A stretch of DNA of 62,735 bases from Candidatus Eremiobacterota bacterium (GTDB lineage Bacteria; Vulcanimicrobiota; CADAWZ01; Ess09-12), in assembly GCA_031082125.1 (NCBI GenBank), contig JAVHLM010000036.1:1-62735 (forward strand), given 5' to 3'. A program made the translations under genes and the position numbers. Below, piece after piece: positions 1 through 9,236 of the stretch. A model generated the notes under the pieces. That model searched no databases. It had not been told where the DNA came from and saw nothing but the letters and a program-made list of their open reading frames with translations. Each line of letters opens with the position of its first letter. Positions within the stretch are counted from its first letter, which is position 1.

Positions 1-1
1 A

Positions 2-54
2 AGTAGGCGCTTGGAGCAAAGCTGACAGATTGCATTTCATTGTGCAGGGGTCTC
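2..54. repeat. Left copy of 53-bp terminal inverted repeat
   Basis: These 53 bases are the exact reverse complement of the last 53 bases of the window (62683-62735). Identity stops at position 55. A perfect inverted match at the two extreme ends can be a repeat that limited the assembly or a real terminal inverted repeat. No transposase lies beside either end. Confidence 0.95.
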
Positions 55-125
55 CTTATACCGGCGCACAAGGACTTGGGAAGGGAGCTGTCGAAGAAAG
101 AGGAAATCCGCCATTGGAGGCCCCT

Positions 126-740
126 ATGCCTTACCCCAAAGACCTTCTCTCCGATGATGAGCGTGTAATTCTGGACCTCCGGCCTCACTGGATCTCGGTG
201 ATTCCCGCCCTTCTATGGGCAGCGGGGATTGCCGGCCTCGCTGCAGCTTCCCTGATGATGGGAGGGATTGCCATCCCGCCGCTTGCCATAGCCATTGTGG
301 TGATAGCCCTCATTGCCATATTTCTGCTTGCAGGCATCCCGCTGCTGCGGTGGCACCATACGCAGTTCGTGCTCACCAGCGAGCGGCTCATCACAAGGGA
401 AGGCGTGCTTGCCAGAAAAGCCCGGGAGATCCCTCTCAACCGCATCAATGACGTGACCTTCACGCAGTCATTCCTGGAGCGCCTTGTCGGCTCGGGAAAC
501 CTCACCATTGAGTCGGCAGGAGAGCAGGGTATAAACCGCCTTGTCTTTATCCGCCAGCCGGAGCAGGTGCAGCATGAGATTTACAAGGCTATGGAACACG
601 TTGAAAAATCAGCCGGCACCGGGGAGGCTCCCGAGGATATCCCCACGCAGATAGAGAAGCTTGCGGCGCTGAGGGACAAAGGGATAGTGACCCCCGAGGA
701 GTTTGAGAAGAAAAAGAAAGAGCTCCTCGAGAGAATGTGA
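126..740 (+). CDS. Bacterial PH (YdbS-like) membrane protein with C-terminal SHOCT domain
   Basis: The product is about 204 residues. Two hydrophobic segments (about residues 22-75) are followed by a bacterial PH-like domain (PF03703/bPH_2 type), where the pattern 'TSERLITREGVL' and a following IPLNRI stretch are typical. The last 30 residues (LAALRDKGIVTPEEFEKKKK) are a SHOCT oligomerisation motif. I chose the ATG at 126 because GGAGG lies 6 bases upstream. An upstream in-frame ATG at 30 lies inside the terminal repeat and has no ribosome site. Proteins of this kind are membrane-bound and mostly of unknown role. The family call is firm; the function is not. Confidence 0.8.
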   Translation: MPYPKDLLSDDERVILDLRPHWISVIPALLWAAGIAGLAAASLMMGGIAIPPLAIAIVVIALIAIFLLAGIPLLRWHHTQFVLTSERLITREGVLARKAREIPLNRINDVTFTQSFLERLVGSGNLTIESAGEQGINRLVFIRQPEQVQHEIYKAMEHVEKSAGTGEAPEDIPTQIEKLAALRDKGIVTPEEFEKKKKELLERM

Positions 741-814
741 TCTCCTCCGCGCTGCGCGTAAAACAATGACGGCAACGGCCAATGACCCGAATTACATATC
801 ATGGAGAGATAAAA

Positions 815-2749
815 ATGAAAGTGACACTGATGGAAAAGCTGATTGTGAGCTTTATTATCGTTGTCTCCATCACGAGCATAGTGACCATCTATATCGGAAG
901 AAGACTGATAATAGAGAAATGGATAAAACAGATTCAGGATAACGTGATAACCGATCTCTATTTTGCGAGGGAAGTCTATAATAATGAGCTTCATTGCATA
1001 AACCTCACGGTGAGGCTTGCCGCTGACCAGAGCTTCCTGAAGAAAAGAAATAAAGGGAAACCTGGCGATTATGCCGCTTTGATAAACGGAATGAAGAGGA
1101 TCATGAAAAGCGAGTCAATGGATGTATTGACGCTCACCGATGAGCGCGGAAGGGTAATCGCCCGCGGGAGAAATCCCGAGGTCACGGGCGATGATGAATC
1201 CGGCGATGAAATGGTGGAATACGTGTTATCAACCAGGAAATCCGTAGCCTCCACGGTGATTATCTCCAGAGATGAGCTTTTGAAAGAAGGCATAGATCTT
1301 GCACAGCGCGCCCACATAAAATATATTCCCACCATGAAGGCGAAAAAGACTGACAAGACCGAAGAAACCTCGGGAATGGTGCTCAAAGCGGCATCACCGG
1401 TATTTGACGACTCAGGAAAGCTCATCGGGGTCATTTACGGCGGCAATCTCCTCAACAGGAACTTTGATATCGTGGACAAGGTGAAAAACGTGGTGTACAA
1501 GGGAATGACGCACAAGGGAAAGGATATGGGCACGGTCACCATTTTTCAAAGGGACCTGAGGGTCTCCACAAACGTGAGAAATGAAGACGGGAGCAGGGCA
1601 ATCGGAACCCGCGTCTCTGAAGAGGTCTATGACAAGGTGCTGGTGGAAGGGAAGCGGTGGACCGACAAGGCCTTTGTGGTGAACAACTGGTACATCACCG
1701 CCTACGAGCCGATAAAAGACACCATCACGGGAGAAATCATAGGGATTCTTTATGGCGGGGTCCTTGCAGATAAATTCGTGGAAGAAAGACAGAATACGGA
1801 GCTCATGTTCCTCGGCATCGCCCTCACCGGGGTGATCCTCGCCATTATCGCTTCCTATATGCTCTCGCGAAGCATATCAAGGCCCATCAAGAGCCTGCTG
1901 ATTGCCGCGCGCAGCATGACCCGGGGAGAGCTTGGCATTCAGGTCATGCCGAGCGGGAGCAAGGAGACCCAGGCCCTTACAAAAGCCTTTAACCAGATGT
2001 CCCTTTCGCTCAAGGAGAGCCGCGATTCATTGAGAAGGAGCACGCAGGAGCAGCTCATCAGGTCAGAAAAGCTCGCCACAATCGGGCAGCTTGCGGCGGG
2101 AGTCGCCCACGAGATCAACAATCCTCTGGGAAGCGCCCTGCTTTACAGCGAGCTTATTCTTGACGAGCTGAAGGAAGAGCCTGTGAATGCAGAGAACGCC
2201 CTTGAGAACATGGAAAAGCTCACAAGAAATGTGAGCCGCTGCAAGGCCATAGTGAAAGGTCTGCTTGATTTCGCGAGGCAGACGGAGCCTGAGCTCGTGA
2301 TGGCCGATATAAATGAAGTCCTTAATAAGACCTTTTCCCTTATAGAGCATCAGCCCATATTCCACGACGTGAAGGTGGTGAAAGAATTTAAAGCTTCGCT
2401 GCCCAAGATAGGAATTGACAGGAACCAGGTACAGCAGGTCTTCACAAATATCATTCTAAATGCAGCGGAAGCCATGGCAAAGGGAGGAATTCTGACAGTA
2501 AAGAGCAAATTATCCCAGGACGGGAATTCGCTTGAGGTGGAATTTACCGATACAGGATGCGGGATTCCGGAAGAAATCATAAAGAAGGTTTTTGATCCCT
2601 TTTTTACCACCAAGGAAACGGGCAAGGGAACAGGTCTCGGCCTTTCCATAAGTTACGGAATCATCCAGAAGCATAACGGTGATATCCAGGTAAAGAGCAT
2701 CCCGGGGGAAGGCACGACCTTTACCGTGATACTGCCCATGGAGCAATGA
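815..2749 (+). CDS. Membrane sensor histidine kinase (Cache-HAMP-HisKA-HATPase)
   Basis: The product is about 644 residues. There is a transmembrane helix at about 5-25, then an extracytoplasmic region of about 300 residues resembling Cache_3-Cache_2 fusions ([14 protein letters not shown], later [11 protein letters not shown]). A second helix follows at about 334-354, then HAMP, a HisKA domain with phospho-acceptor His near residue 432 ([13 protein letters not shown]), and an ATPase domain with N box ([10 protein letters not shown]), G1 (DTGCGIPEE) and G2 ([12 protein letters not shown]). The ATG at 815 has GGAGA 7 bases upstream. The next two genes carry receivers and are probably its signalling partners. 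The ligand is unknown; Cache domains commonly bind small organic acids or amino acids. Confidence 0.9.
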   Translation: MKVTLMEKLIVSFIIVVSITSIVTIYIGRRLIIEKWIKQIQDNVITDLYFAREVYNNELHCINLTVRLAADQSFLKKRNKGKPGDYAALINGMKRIMKSESMDVLTLTDERGRVIARGRNPEVTGDDESGDEMVEYVLSTRKSVASTVIISRDELLKEGIDLAQRAHIKYIPTMKAKKTDKTEETSGMVLKAASPVFDDSGKLIGVIYGGNLLNRNFDIVDKVKNVVYKGMTHKGKDMGTVTIFQRDLRVSTNVRNEDGSRAIGTRVSEEVYDKVLVEGKRWTDKAFVVNNWYITAYEPIKDTITGEIIGILYGGVLADKFVEERQNTELMFLGIALTGVILAIIASYMLSRSISRPIKSLLIAARSMTRGELGIQVMPSGSKETQALTKAFNQMSLSLKESRDSLRRSTQEQLIRSEKLATIGQLAAGVAHEINNPLGSALLYSELILDELKEEPVNAENALENMEKLTRNVSRCKAIVKGLLDFARQTEPELVMADINEVLNKTFSLIEHQPIFHDVKVVKEFKASLPKIGIDRNQVQQVFTNIILNAAEAMAKGGILTVKSKLSQDGNSLEVEFTDTGCGIPEEIIKKVFDPFFTTKETGKGTGLGLSISYGIIQKHNGDIQVKSIPGEGTTFTVILPMEQ

Positions 2750-2843
2750 AGCGGCGCCCCTCTTACCGGTGCACGAACCTCGCCCGGAAACGGCGGATTG
2801 GCTGCAGAACGCCATTAATACCAGTAATGAAAGGATGGGAGTT

Positions 2844-3239
2844 ATGGAGGCAAAAAAAAACATTCTGATCATCGATGATGATCCCGATTATGTTGAGGCA
2901 ATAAAGCTGATCCTGGAAGGCGACGGCTATCACGTGGATTTTTCCAATGACACGGAAAGCGGTTACAAGAAACTGATGGACAGCACCCCTCACCTGCTTG
3001 TGCTTGATATCATGATGGGAAAGGGGGCAGAGGGAATAATTTTTGCCCGCAAGATGAGAAAAGAGGAAAAGCTGAAGGAACTGCCCGTCCTTATGATTAC
3101 AAGCATCCGGGAGCAGACCGGGTTCTTTTTCCCCGGGCAGGCAGCGCATCCCTTCTATCTGCCTGTCGATGAGCTTGTGGAAAAGCCGATTGATGCGAAG
3201 GTCCTGCTTCAAAAAGTGGAGACTTTGCTGGGCAAATAA
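2844..3239 (+). CDS. Stand-alone response-regulator receiver
   Basis: The product is about 131 residues and is a single CheY-like receiver with no output domain. The acidic pair is in IIDDDPD, the phospho-acceptor Asp is about residue 55 (LVLDIMMG), and the conserved Lys is in VEKPID. It sits between a Cache histidine kinase and a receiver-kinase hybrid, so a phosphorelay role is likely. ATG 2844 is favoured because AAGGA lies 8 bases upstream; ATG 2835 is an alternative that adds three residues. An insertion-like stretch (REQTGFFFPGQAAHPFYLP) lies between beta-4 and the Lys loop. Confidence 0.85.
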   Translation: MEAKKNILIIDDDPDYVEAIKLILEGDGYHVDFSNDTESGYKKLMDSTPHLLVLDIMMGKGAEGIIFARKMRKEEKLKELPVLMITSIREQTGFFFPGQAAHPFYLPVDELVEKPIDAKVLLQKVETLLGK

Positions 3240-3281
3240 GTGATAATAAGAGAATCTTCAAGAAACGGGATTAACAGCAGG

Positions 3282-4376
3282 ATGGAAAGAAAATCCACCA
3301 TTCTCATCATTGACGATGAAGAGGGAATCAGGGATTCATGTTCCCAGATCCTCGCAAAATGCGGGCATGAAGTGATTCAGTCGCCCGACGGCAGCGATGG
3401 AATCGAAAAGGTTACCCAGAAAAGGCCCGATCTCGTGCTCCTCGATCTCAAGATGCCCGGCATGAGCGGCATAGAGGTGCTTGAAAAGATCAAGCAGATA
3501 GAGCCTGATACCATTGTCATTGTGATAACGGGATTTGCCACCATAGAATCAGCGGTGGAAGCCATAAAAAAGGGAGCCTATGATTTTCTCCCCAAGCCAT
3601 TCAAGGGAAACGAGCTCAAGGTAATTGTCGCCAGGGGGCTTGAAAAAAGATCTCTTTTAATAGAATCCGCCCAGCTCCGTGAAGAGAAGAAAAGGCTTGA
3701 GAAGAACTTCGCAAGCCTCGTGTCGCACCAGCTGCGGGCACCGCTGGTAAACATCCAGCAGTATTTCGAGGTCATCCTCCATGGAGCCGTGGGGGAAGTC
3801 AATGAAAAACAGGAGGGAATCCTCAGGAAGCAGCAGAGAAATGTAAAAAACCTTCTGGAATTGATTGATGAGTGGCTCGGCATGGCAAGCATAGACAATG
3901 AAGTGGTTCAGAAGAGGCTTGTATCTGTTGACCTGGGGGAAGTTTTTCAGAAAATCAGAGATACCCTTGACATGGTCGCCCGGAATGAGCAGGTCTCCCT
4001 GATAATCGATCAATCCGGAGACTATCCTCCGGTAAAAGGTGTTCCGCAATTAATCGAGGAAGCGCTGAAAAATCTTGTGCACAACGGAATCAAATACAAC
4101 ACACCGGGCGGGCAGGTGACACTCAAGGCCCAGGCGAAGGGGCGCCTTACCATGATTCAGGTCGCCGACAACGGCATAGGCATGGATGAAGAAAGCCTGC
4201 CTTTCATCTTTGACGAATTCTACCGGGTCAATAAAAGCGGGAATCAAAAAAAGACCGGCACCGGCCTCGGTCTTGCCATAGTAAAAAAGATTATCGCGGC
4301 TCACTCAGGCTCCATAAGCGTCGAGAGCGCACCGGGGAAAGGGACATCATTCACAATCCTTCTGCCGGCAGCCTGA
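3282..4376 (+). CDS. Hybrid receiver-histidine kinase, cytoplasmic
   Basis: The product is about 364 residues with no membrane segment. An N-terminal receiver (Asp about residue 55, in LVLLDLKMPG) is followed by a coiled-coil linker, a HisKA-type dimerisation helix with His near residue 149 (LVSHQLRAPLVN), and an ATPase domain (DNGIGMDEESLPFIF, then TGTGLGLAIVKKI). Such receiver-first kinases often take phosphate from, or are modulated by, another kinase; the two preceding genes are the natural partners. The start is uncertain: a GTG at 3240 directly follows the previous stop codon, but homology to receivers begins only after ATG 3282. Confidence 0.85.
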   Translation: MERKSTILIIDDEEGIRDSCSQILAKCGHEVIQSPDGSDGIEKVTQKRPDLVLLDLKMPGMSGIEVLEKIKQIEPDTIVIVITGFATIESAVEAIKKGAYDFLPKPFKGNELKVIVARGLEKRSLLIESAQLREEKKRLEKNFASLVSHQLRAPLVNIQQYFEVILHGAVGEVNEKQEGILRKQQRNVKNLLELIDEWLGMASIDNEVVQKRLVSVDLGEVFQKIRDTLDMVARNEQVSLIIDQSGDYPPVKGVPQLIEEALKNLVHNGIKYNTPGGQVTLKAQAKGRLTMIQVADNGIGMDEESLPFIFDEFYRVNKSGNQKKTGTGLGLAIVKKIIAAHSGSISVESAPGKGTSFTILLPAA

Positions 4377-4441
4377 AAGGAGTAACCGCACCCCGGGTTG
4401 AAGAGATTACAGCCCGATTCTGAACAGGGGGAGTTACCGCC

Positions 4442-5269
4442 ATGAATGACACTGAGGTCAGCGGGAAAGCGAGGAAAGTAGCCCACGTCAACGAGGATAT
4501 CTGCAGAGGATGCGGCACCTGCGTTGCCAACTGCCCCTCAGGGGCCGCCTCTCTCCATGAGCTGAAAACCGATGTGGGCCCCGTCATCATAGAAAAAGCC
4601 GGCGTATACGAGGAGTATGATGACATCTTTGACGCCGTCCATTCTAATGCCCTGAGTGCCGTGAAGGTGTTTCTCGACAGGGGTATCGATGCGAATATCC
4701 AGGACGAAACGGGGGCGACACCGCTTCACTGGGCCACGCACAACGACCTTCCGGAGATCGTGGAGCTTCTTGTGGACCACGGTGCTGCCATCAATGCCCA
4801 TGACTGCGACGGGTGGACACCGCTCCACTGGACAAAATCCAAGAGGATATTCGATTACTTCATGAGCAAGGGCGCCGATCTCAATTCGAGAGACCAATGC
4901 GGCCAGACTCCTCTGCACCTCCTCGCAATGACAGAAAGGCCTGATGCAGTGGAATATCTCATCTCAAAGGGAGCCCAGGTCAATGCGAGAGAGGCTTTCG
5001 GAAAGACGCCGCTCCATTTCGCCGCCCTCAAAGGCAACACGAAAGTGGCGGATATGCTGCTTTCCAAAGGCGCAGAGGTCAACGCGAGAGATGAATCCGG
5101 GAAGACCCCCCTCCACTTCGCGGTGATAAAGGAGCACAAGGATGTGGCGAAACTGCTTCTTGACCGCGGCGCCGACAGGGCAATCACCGACAAGGATCGG
5201 AAGACAGCCATTGATTACGCCAGGGAAAAGGGCTTCAAGAGCCTCGTGGAGATGCTGGGAAAGAAGTAA
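4442..5269 (+). CDS. Single-cluster ferredoxin domain fused to ankyrin repeats
   Basis: The product is 275 residues. Residues about 12-40 hold one 4Fe-4S motif (CRGCGTCVANCPSGA, that is CxxCxxCxxxCP) closely resembling the last ferredoxin cluster of HdrA proteins, such as the one encoded at 6802-8772. From about residue 60 to the end there are six or more ankyrin repeats (GATPLHWATHNDLPEIVELL, GKTPLHFAALKGNTKVADML). The ATG has GGGGGAG 8 bases upstream. It sits just upstream of hdrCBA-flx, so a protein-docking iron-sulfur adaptor for that complex is a reasonable inference. I do not know a characterised protein with this layout. Both domain calls are firm; the role is speculative. Confidence 0.85.
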   Translation: MNDTEVSGKARKVAHVNEDICRGCGTCVANCPSGAASLHELKTDVGPVIIEKAGVYEEYDDIFDAVHSNALSAVKVFLDRGIDANIQDETGATPLHWATHNDLPEIVELLVDHGAAINAHDCDGWTPLHWTKSKRIFDYFMSKGADLNSRDQCGQTPLHLLAMTERPDAVEYLISKGAQVNAREAFGKTPLHFAALKGNTKVADMLLSKGAEVNARDESGKTPLHFAVIKEHKDVAKLLLDRGADRAITDKDRKTAIDYAREKGFKSLVEMLGKK

Positions 5270-5354
5270 ATCTTCACGCAGGATCCACCTGGTGACTCGC
5301 CGCATAGTGAAAGAAGGAACATATTTCCCTTTCCCAGAAATTCAGTGTACCACC

Positions 5355-5906
5355 ATGAAAAGACTTGTTACTCCCCAGGCGACAGACAGGGGGTTCGTTG
5401 CCAAGATAGAAAAAGAGAGTGGCCAGGCCCTATGCTCATGCAACCAGTGCGGGAAGTGTTCCGCAGGGTGCCCTATTGCTCCATTTTTTGACATCATGCC
5501 GCACCAGGTAATGCGATCCCTCCAGTGGGGCCTCAAGGATGAGCTTCTGTGCTCTTCCTTCATATGGCTCTGCGTGAACTGCATGGCCTGCCAGGAAAGG
5601 TGCCCCCGGAAGCTCAGCGTGTCGGAGGTGGCTGACGCCCTGAGGCGCGAGGCAATCGCGGAAAAGGTAAAGCCTGCCGAGCCTGACGTGGCCACCTTCC
5701 ACAAAAATTTCCTGAACATCATAGCGATGAACGGGAGGCTCCATGAGGTGATGCTCACGGGCCTGCAGAACCTTCTCACCTTGAAGCCTTTCAAGGATGC
5801 CATGCTGGGTATGGGCCTTTTCTCAAAGGGGAGGCTGAGCCATCTGCCCCATCGCATAAAGGACGGTGCCTTTCTCAAGCGCATCGGCGGGAGGCTGAAC
5901 CAGTGA
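5355..5906 (+). CDS. hdrC: Heterodisulfide reductase subunit C-like protein
   Basis: The product is about 183 residues, the usual HdrC size. Two CxxCxxCxxxC motifs (CNQCGKCSAGCP near residue 31 and CVNCMACQERCP near 75) bind two 4Fe-4S clusters that pass electrons between HdrA and HdrB. The ATG at 5355 starts just before the conserved region; I see no strong ribosome site. The 3' end overlaps hdrB by 4 bases (GTGA), which implies translational coupling. Together with the next six genes it forms a complete Hdr-Flx operon. Confidence 0.9.
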   Translation: MKRLVTPQATDRGFVAKIEKESGQALCSCNQCGKCSAGCPIAPFFDIMPHQVMRSLQWGLKDELLCSSFIWLCVNCMACQERCPRKLSVSEVADALRREAIAEKVKPAEPDVATFHKNFLNIIAMNGRLHEVMLTGLQNLLTLKPFKDAMLGMGLFSKGRLSHLPHRIKDGAFLKRIGGRLNQ

Positions 5907-6799
5907 AAAAGGTCGCCTATTTCCCCGGCTGCAGTCTTGCAGGGATGGATGCGGAATATGATCACGCGAGCCGCCTTGCCGCTCTGCTTCTCGGCATAGA
6001 GCTTGTAGAGGTGGAGGACTGGAGCTGCTGCGGCGCCACCTCGGCCCACAGCACCGACCATGAGCTCTCCGTGCTGATGCCGGCAAGAACACTGGGGATC
6101 GTTGAAAAGATGGGGCTTGACACCCTCACTGCTCCCTGCGCTTCCTGTTATTCGCGCTTCGTCACCACCGGCCATAAGCTGAAAGAGGACCGGGAGCTCG
6201 CGAGCCGCATCATGCCGGAGCTTGGAATCTCTTCGCCCGATGCGGTGAAAGTGAGGAGCCTCCTCCACATGATAGCCGACATGCCCCGGGATTTCATCAA
6301 GGAGAAGATAAAGCTTGAACTCCCGGGCCTCAGGCCCGCCTGCTATTACGGCTGCCTTCTCTCCAGGCCATCAGCCGTCGTGGGGGAGGCGCACCCCGAG
6401 AGCCCCGTGATGATGGACGACCTGATGGCCCTTACGGGCGCACGGCCGGTAAAATGGTATCACAAGACGGAGTGCTGCGGCGCCGCCTTGAGCATACCCC
6501 GCACCGACGTCGTCCTTGAGCTCACTTCAAGACTGATGAAGAGGGCCGGGGAAGCGGGGGCGAACTGCATCGTGACGGCCTGCCCGCTCTGCTTTACCAA
6601 CCTTGATCTCCGCCAGTCCCAGGCAAGGGAGTATTCAAAAGAGACGGGGCCCCCTGTGCCTGTATTCTACTTTACCGAGCTGATGGCGCTCGCCATGGGC
6701 GCCCCCCGGGGAAAGCTCGGCTTTGGCAAGCACGCCGTGGACCCCGTTCCCCTTCTTGACGAGGCTTTGAAAGCCCAGGCCGTGGAAGGGGGGAAGTAA
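5903..6799 (+). CDS. hdrB: Heterodisulfide reductase subunit B-like protein
   Basis: The product is 298 residues with the two CCG cysteine-rich domains of HdrB. The first holds WSCCGATSAH and CASCY; the second holds ECCGAAL and CPLCFTNLD. In characterised HdrB these cysteines bind two non-cubane 4Fe-4S clusters that cleave a disulfide. The GTG start overlaps the hdrC stop, with GGGAGG upstream. The disulfide substrate in bacteria of this type is not known. The cysteine motifs look complete. Confidence 0.9.
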   Translation: MKKVAYFPGCSLAGMDAEYDHASRLAALLLGIELVEVEDWSCCGATSAHSTDHELSVLMPARTLGIVEKMGLDTLTAPCASCYSRFVTTGHKLKEDRELASRIMPELGISSPDAVKVRSLLHMIADMPRDFIKEKIKLELPGLRPACYYGCLLSRPSAVVGEAHPESPVMMDDLMALTGARPVKWYHKTECCGAALSIPRTDVVLELTSRLMKRAGEAGANCIVTACPLCFTNLDLRQSQAREYSKETGPPVPVFYFTELMALAMGAPRGKLGFGKHAVDPVPLLDEALKAQAVEGGK

Positions 6800-6801
6800 G
6801 G

Positions 6802-8772
6802 GTGCCGCGCATCGGAGTCTTCATCTGCCATTGCGGGATAAACATTGCAAAGACCGTTGATACCGGGAAAGTCGCCGATGCGGCCCGCAGGCTCCCCGGC
6901 GTGGTCTATGCCGAGGAATACAAGTACATGTGCTCAGATCCAGGGCAGAAGATTATCCTTGACGCCATAAAAGAGCGCGATCTTGACCGGATCGTCGTCG
7001 GCGCATGCTCACCGAGCCTCCATGAGCCGACTTTCCAGGTATGCGTGTCCAAGGCAGACCTGAATCCTTATTTCATGGAGATGGCGAATCTCAGGGAGCA
7101 GTGCTCGTGGGTCACGCTGGACAAGGAACAAGCCACGGAAAAAGCCATAGAGGCCGTGAGGGTGGCAGTGGCAAAAGCATCCCGGGGCAGGCCCCTCTTC
7201 TCGACAAGCCTGCCGGTGACAAGGCGCGCCCTCGTGATAGGCGGAGGCGTATCGGGAATACAGGCGGCGCTCGACATTGCCGATGCCGGCTATCCCGTGG
7301 TCCTGGTCGAGAGAGAGCCTTCCATCGGCGGCCGGATGGCCCAGCTTGACAAGACTTTCCCAACGCTCGACTGCTCGGCCTGTATCCTCACCCCGAAGAT
7401 GGTGGAGGCTGCCCGCCACCCGAACATCACCATGCACACTTACTCCGATGTCGAGTCGATAGCAGGGTTTGTGGGCAACTTCGAGGTTACCGTAAGAAAA
7501 AAAGCACGGTCCATTGATATGAGCGCCTGCACCGGCTGCGGCCTGTGTTACGAGATGTGCCCCGTCAAGGTGGCTAATAAATTCGAGGAAGGCATGGGTC
7601 ACAGGCCGGCAGTATACATTCCCTTCCCGCAGGCCGTCCCCAACAAGCCCGTCATTGACCGGGAGGCCTGCACTTACTTCAGGAAGGGCAAGTGCGGCCT
7701 CTGCAAGAAGGTCTGCCCCGCCGGCGCCGTTGATTACGAGCAGCAGGACGAGACCGTCACCGAGAAGGTGGGAGCCATTGTCGTTGCCACCGGGTTCGAT
7801 CTCTTTGATGTGGCGAAATACGAGGAGTTCGCAGGGGGCTCTCACAAGGACATGATCACCTCGATCCAGATGGAGCGCCTTGTAAACGCGTCGGGCCCCA
7901 CGGGAGGGAAGGTGGTAAGACCTTCAGACGGCAGGGAGCCGGAGACAGTGGTTTTCATCCAGTGCGTGGGCTCCCGCGACGACAAGGTGAACAGGCCTTA
8001 CTGCTCCAGGATATGCTGCATGTACACGGCGAAGCAGGCAATCCTCATGAGGGAGAAATACCCGAAGGCCCGCATCTTCGTGTTTTACATGGACGTGAGG
8101 ACTGCGGGAAAATCCTACGAGGAGTTTTACCGGCGCGCCGTGGAAAATTACGGCACCGAGTATATAAGGGGCAGGGTCTCAAAAATTTACCCCAGGGAAG
8201 GCAGGCTTGTCGTCGATGGCTCAGACACCATACTGGGCAGGCAGGTTGAGATTGAGGCCGATCTCGTCGTGCTGGCCGCAGGAGCCGAGGCGCGGTCCGA
8301 TGCCAAGGACCTCGCAAGAAAGCTCGGCATCCAGACCGATCCGTTCAATTTCTTCAACGAGGCCCATGCCAAGCTCCGGCCCGTCGAGACAATGACCAAG
8401 GGGATCTTTCTTGCAGGGGCCTGCCAGTTTCCCAGGGACATCCCCGACTGCGTGGCATCGGCGAGCGGCGCCGCGGCAAAGGCCATAGGCATACTGAGCA
8501 AGCCTGTCCTCTCGAGCCTCCCCACCGTCGCGAGGGTGAACGAAGCCCTCTGCTCCGGATGCGAGGCCTGCAGGACCGTCTGCCCGTACCAGGCGGTCAC
8601 CATGGAGGAAGTGAAGGACCGGTCGGGTGCTGTCCGCCAAGTGGCAAGAGTGAACGCCGCCGTGTGCCAGGGCTGCGGCACCTGCGCCGCGGCATGCAAC
8701 GCAGGCGTCATAGACCTGCAGGGCTACAGCAATGAACAGATTACCTCCCAGATTGACGCGGCTTTGGTGTGA
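6802..8772 (+). CDS. hdrA: Heterodisulfide reductase subunit A-like flavoprotein
   Basis: The product is 656 residues, full-length for HdrA. It has an N-terminal insertion-type domain (IGVFICHCGINI), a FAD-binding Rossmann motif at about 145 (IGGGVSGIQAALD), the HdrA cysteine motif near 190 (LDCSACILTPKM), ferredoxin clusters near 242 (CTGCGLCYEMCP) and 289-303 (CGLCKKVCP), and two C-terminal clusters near 583 (CSGCEACRTVCP) and 622 (CQGCGTCAAAC). In studied complexes HdrA holds the bifurcating FAD. It starts with GTG three bases after hdrB. Its electron donor here is probably the FlxABCD module encoded downstream. Confidence 0.92.
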   Translation: MPRIGVFICHCGINIAKTVDTGKVADAARRLPGVVYAEEYKYMCSDPGQKIILDAIKERDLDRIVVGACSPSLHEPTFQVCVSKADLNPYFMEMANLREQCSWVTLDKEQATEKAIEAVRVAVAKASRGRPLFSTSLPVTRRALVIGGGVSGIQAALDIADAGYPVVLVEREPSIGGRMAQLDKTFPTLDCSACILTPKMVEAARHPNITMHTYSDVESIAGFVGNFEVTVRKKARSIDMSACTGCGLCYEMCPVKVANKFEEGMGHRPAVYIPFPQAVPNKPVIDREACTYFRKGKCGLCKKVCPAGAVDYEQQDETVTEKVGAIVVATGFDLFDVAKYEEFAGGSHKDMITSIQMERLVNASGPTGGKVVRPSDGREPETVVFIQCVGSRDDKVNRPYCSRICCMYTAKQAILMREKYPKARIFVFYMDVRTAGKSYEEFYRRAVENYGTEYIRGRVSKIYPREGRLVVDGSDTILGRQVEIEADLVVLAAGAEARSDAKDLARKLGIQTDPFNFFNEAHAKLRPVETMTKGIFLAGACQFPRDIPDCVASASGAAAKAIGILSKPVLSSLPTVARVNEALCSGCEACRTVCPYQAVTMEEVKDRSGAVRQVARVNAAVCQGCGTCAAACNAGVIDLQGYSNEQITSQIDAALV

Positions 8773-8780
8773 GGGAAACT

Positions 8781-9236
8781 ATGAGTGACAAGGTGGAAAC
8801 AGTGAAAACGGAAGAAAGCGCGTGGGAGCCGAAGATAGTAGGCTTTCTCTGCCAGTGGTGCAGCTATGCCGGCGCCGACCTTGCCGGCTCGTCAAGGTTC
8901 ACCTACCCGCCCAATGTCCGCGTCATCCGCGTTCCCTGCTCGGGAAGGGTCAACCCCCTTTACATATTGAGAGCTTTCAAGAAAGGGGCAGACGGGGTGC
9001 TTGTCGCGGGATGCCATCCCGGCGACTGCCATTACAACGAGGGCAACTACTACGCGAGGCGGAGGCTCACCATGCTGGGAAAGATTCTGGGGCACATCGG
9101 CATAGAGCCGGAGCGCTTCCGCCTCGAATGGGTCTCCGCCTCGGAGGGCGGAAGGTTTGCCGACGTGATAAAAGCAGTGGCCGGGCAGGTAAAAAAGCTC
9201 GGGCCTCTTGAATTGAGGAAAAGAAAAAATGGATAA
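8781..9236 (+). CDS. flxD: MvhD/FlxD-like [2Fe-2S] electron-transfer subunit (Cys form)
   Basis: The product is about 151 residues and belongs to the MvhD/FlpD family, which links HdrA to an electron-input module. Conserved parts are [15 protein letters not shown], then VPCSGRVNP, then GCHPGDCHY. The Cys in GCHPG aligns with the TGA-encoded position of the paralogue at 15536-15955, so this is the cysteine version. I chose ATG 8781 (GAGGG 5 bases upstream); an in-frame GTG at 8769 overlaps the hdrA end. The 3' end overlaps the next gene by 8 bases. Confidence 0.9.
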   Translation: MSDKVETVKTEESAWEPKIVGFLCQWCSYAGADLAGSSRFTYPPNVRVIRVPCSGRVNPLYILRAFKKGADGVLVAGCHPGDCHYNEGNYYARRRLTMLGKILGHIGIEPERFRLEWVSASEGGRFADVIKAVAGQVKKLGPLELRKRKNG

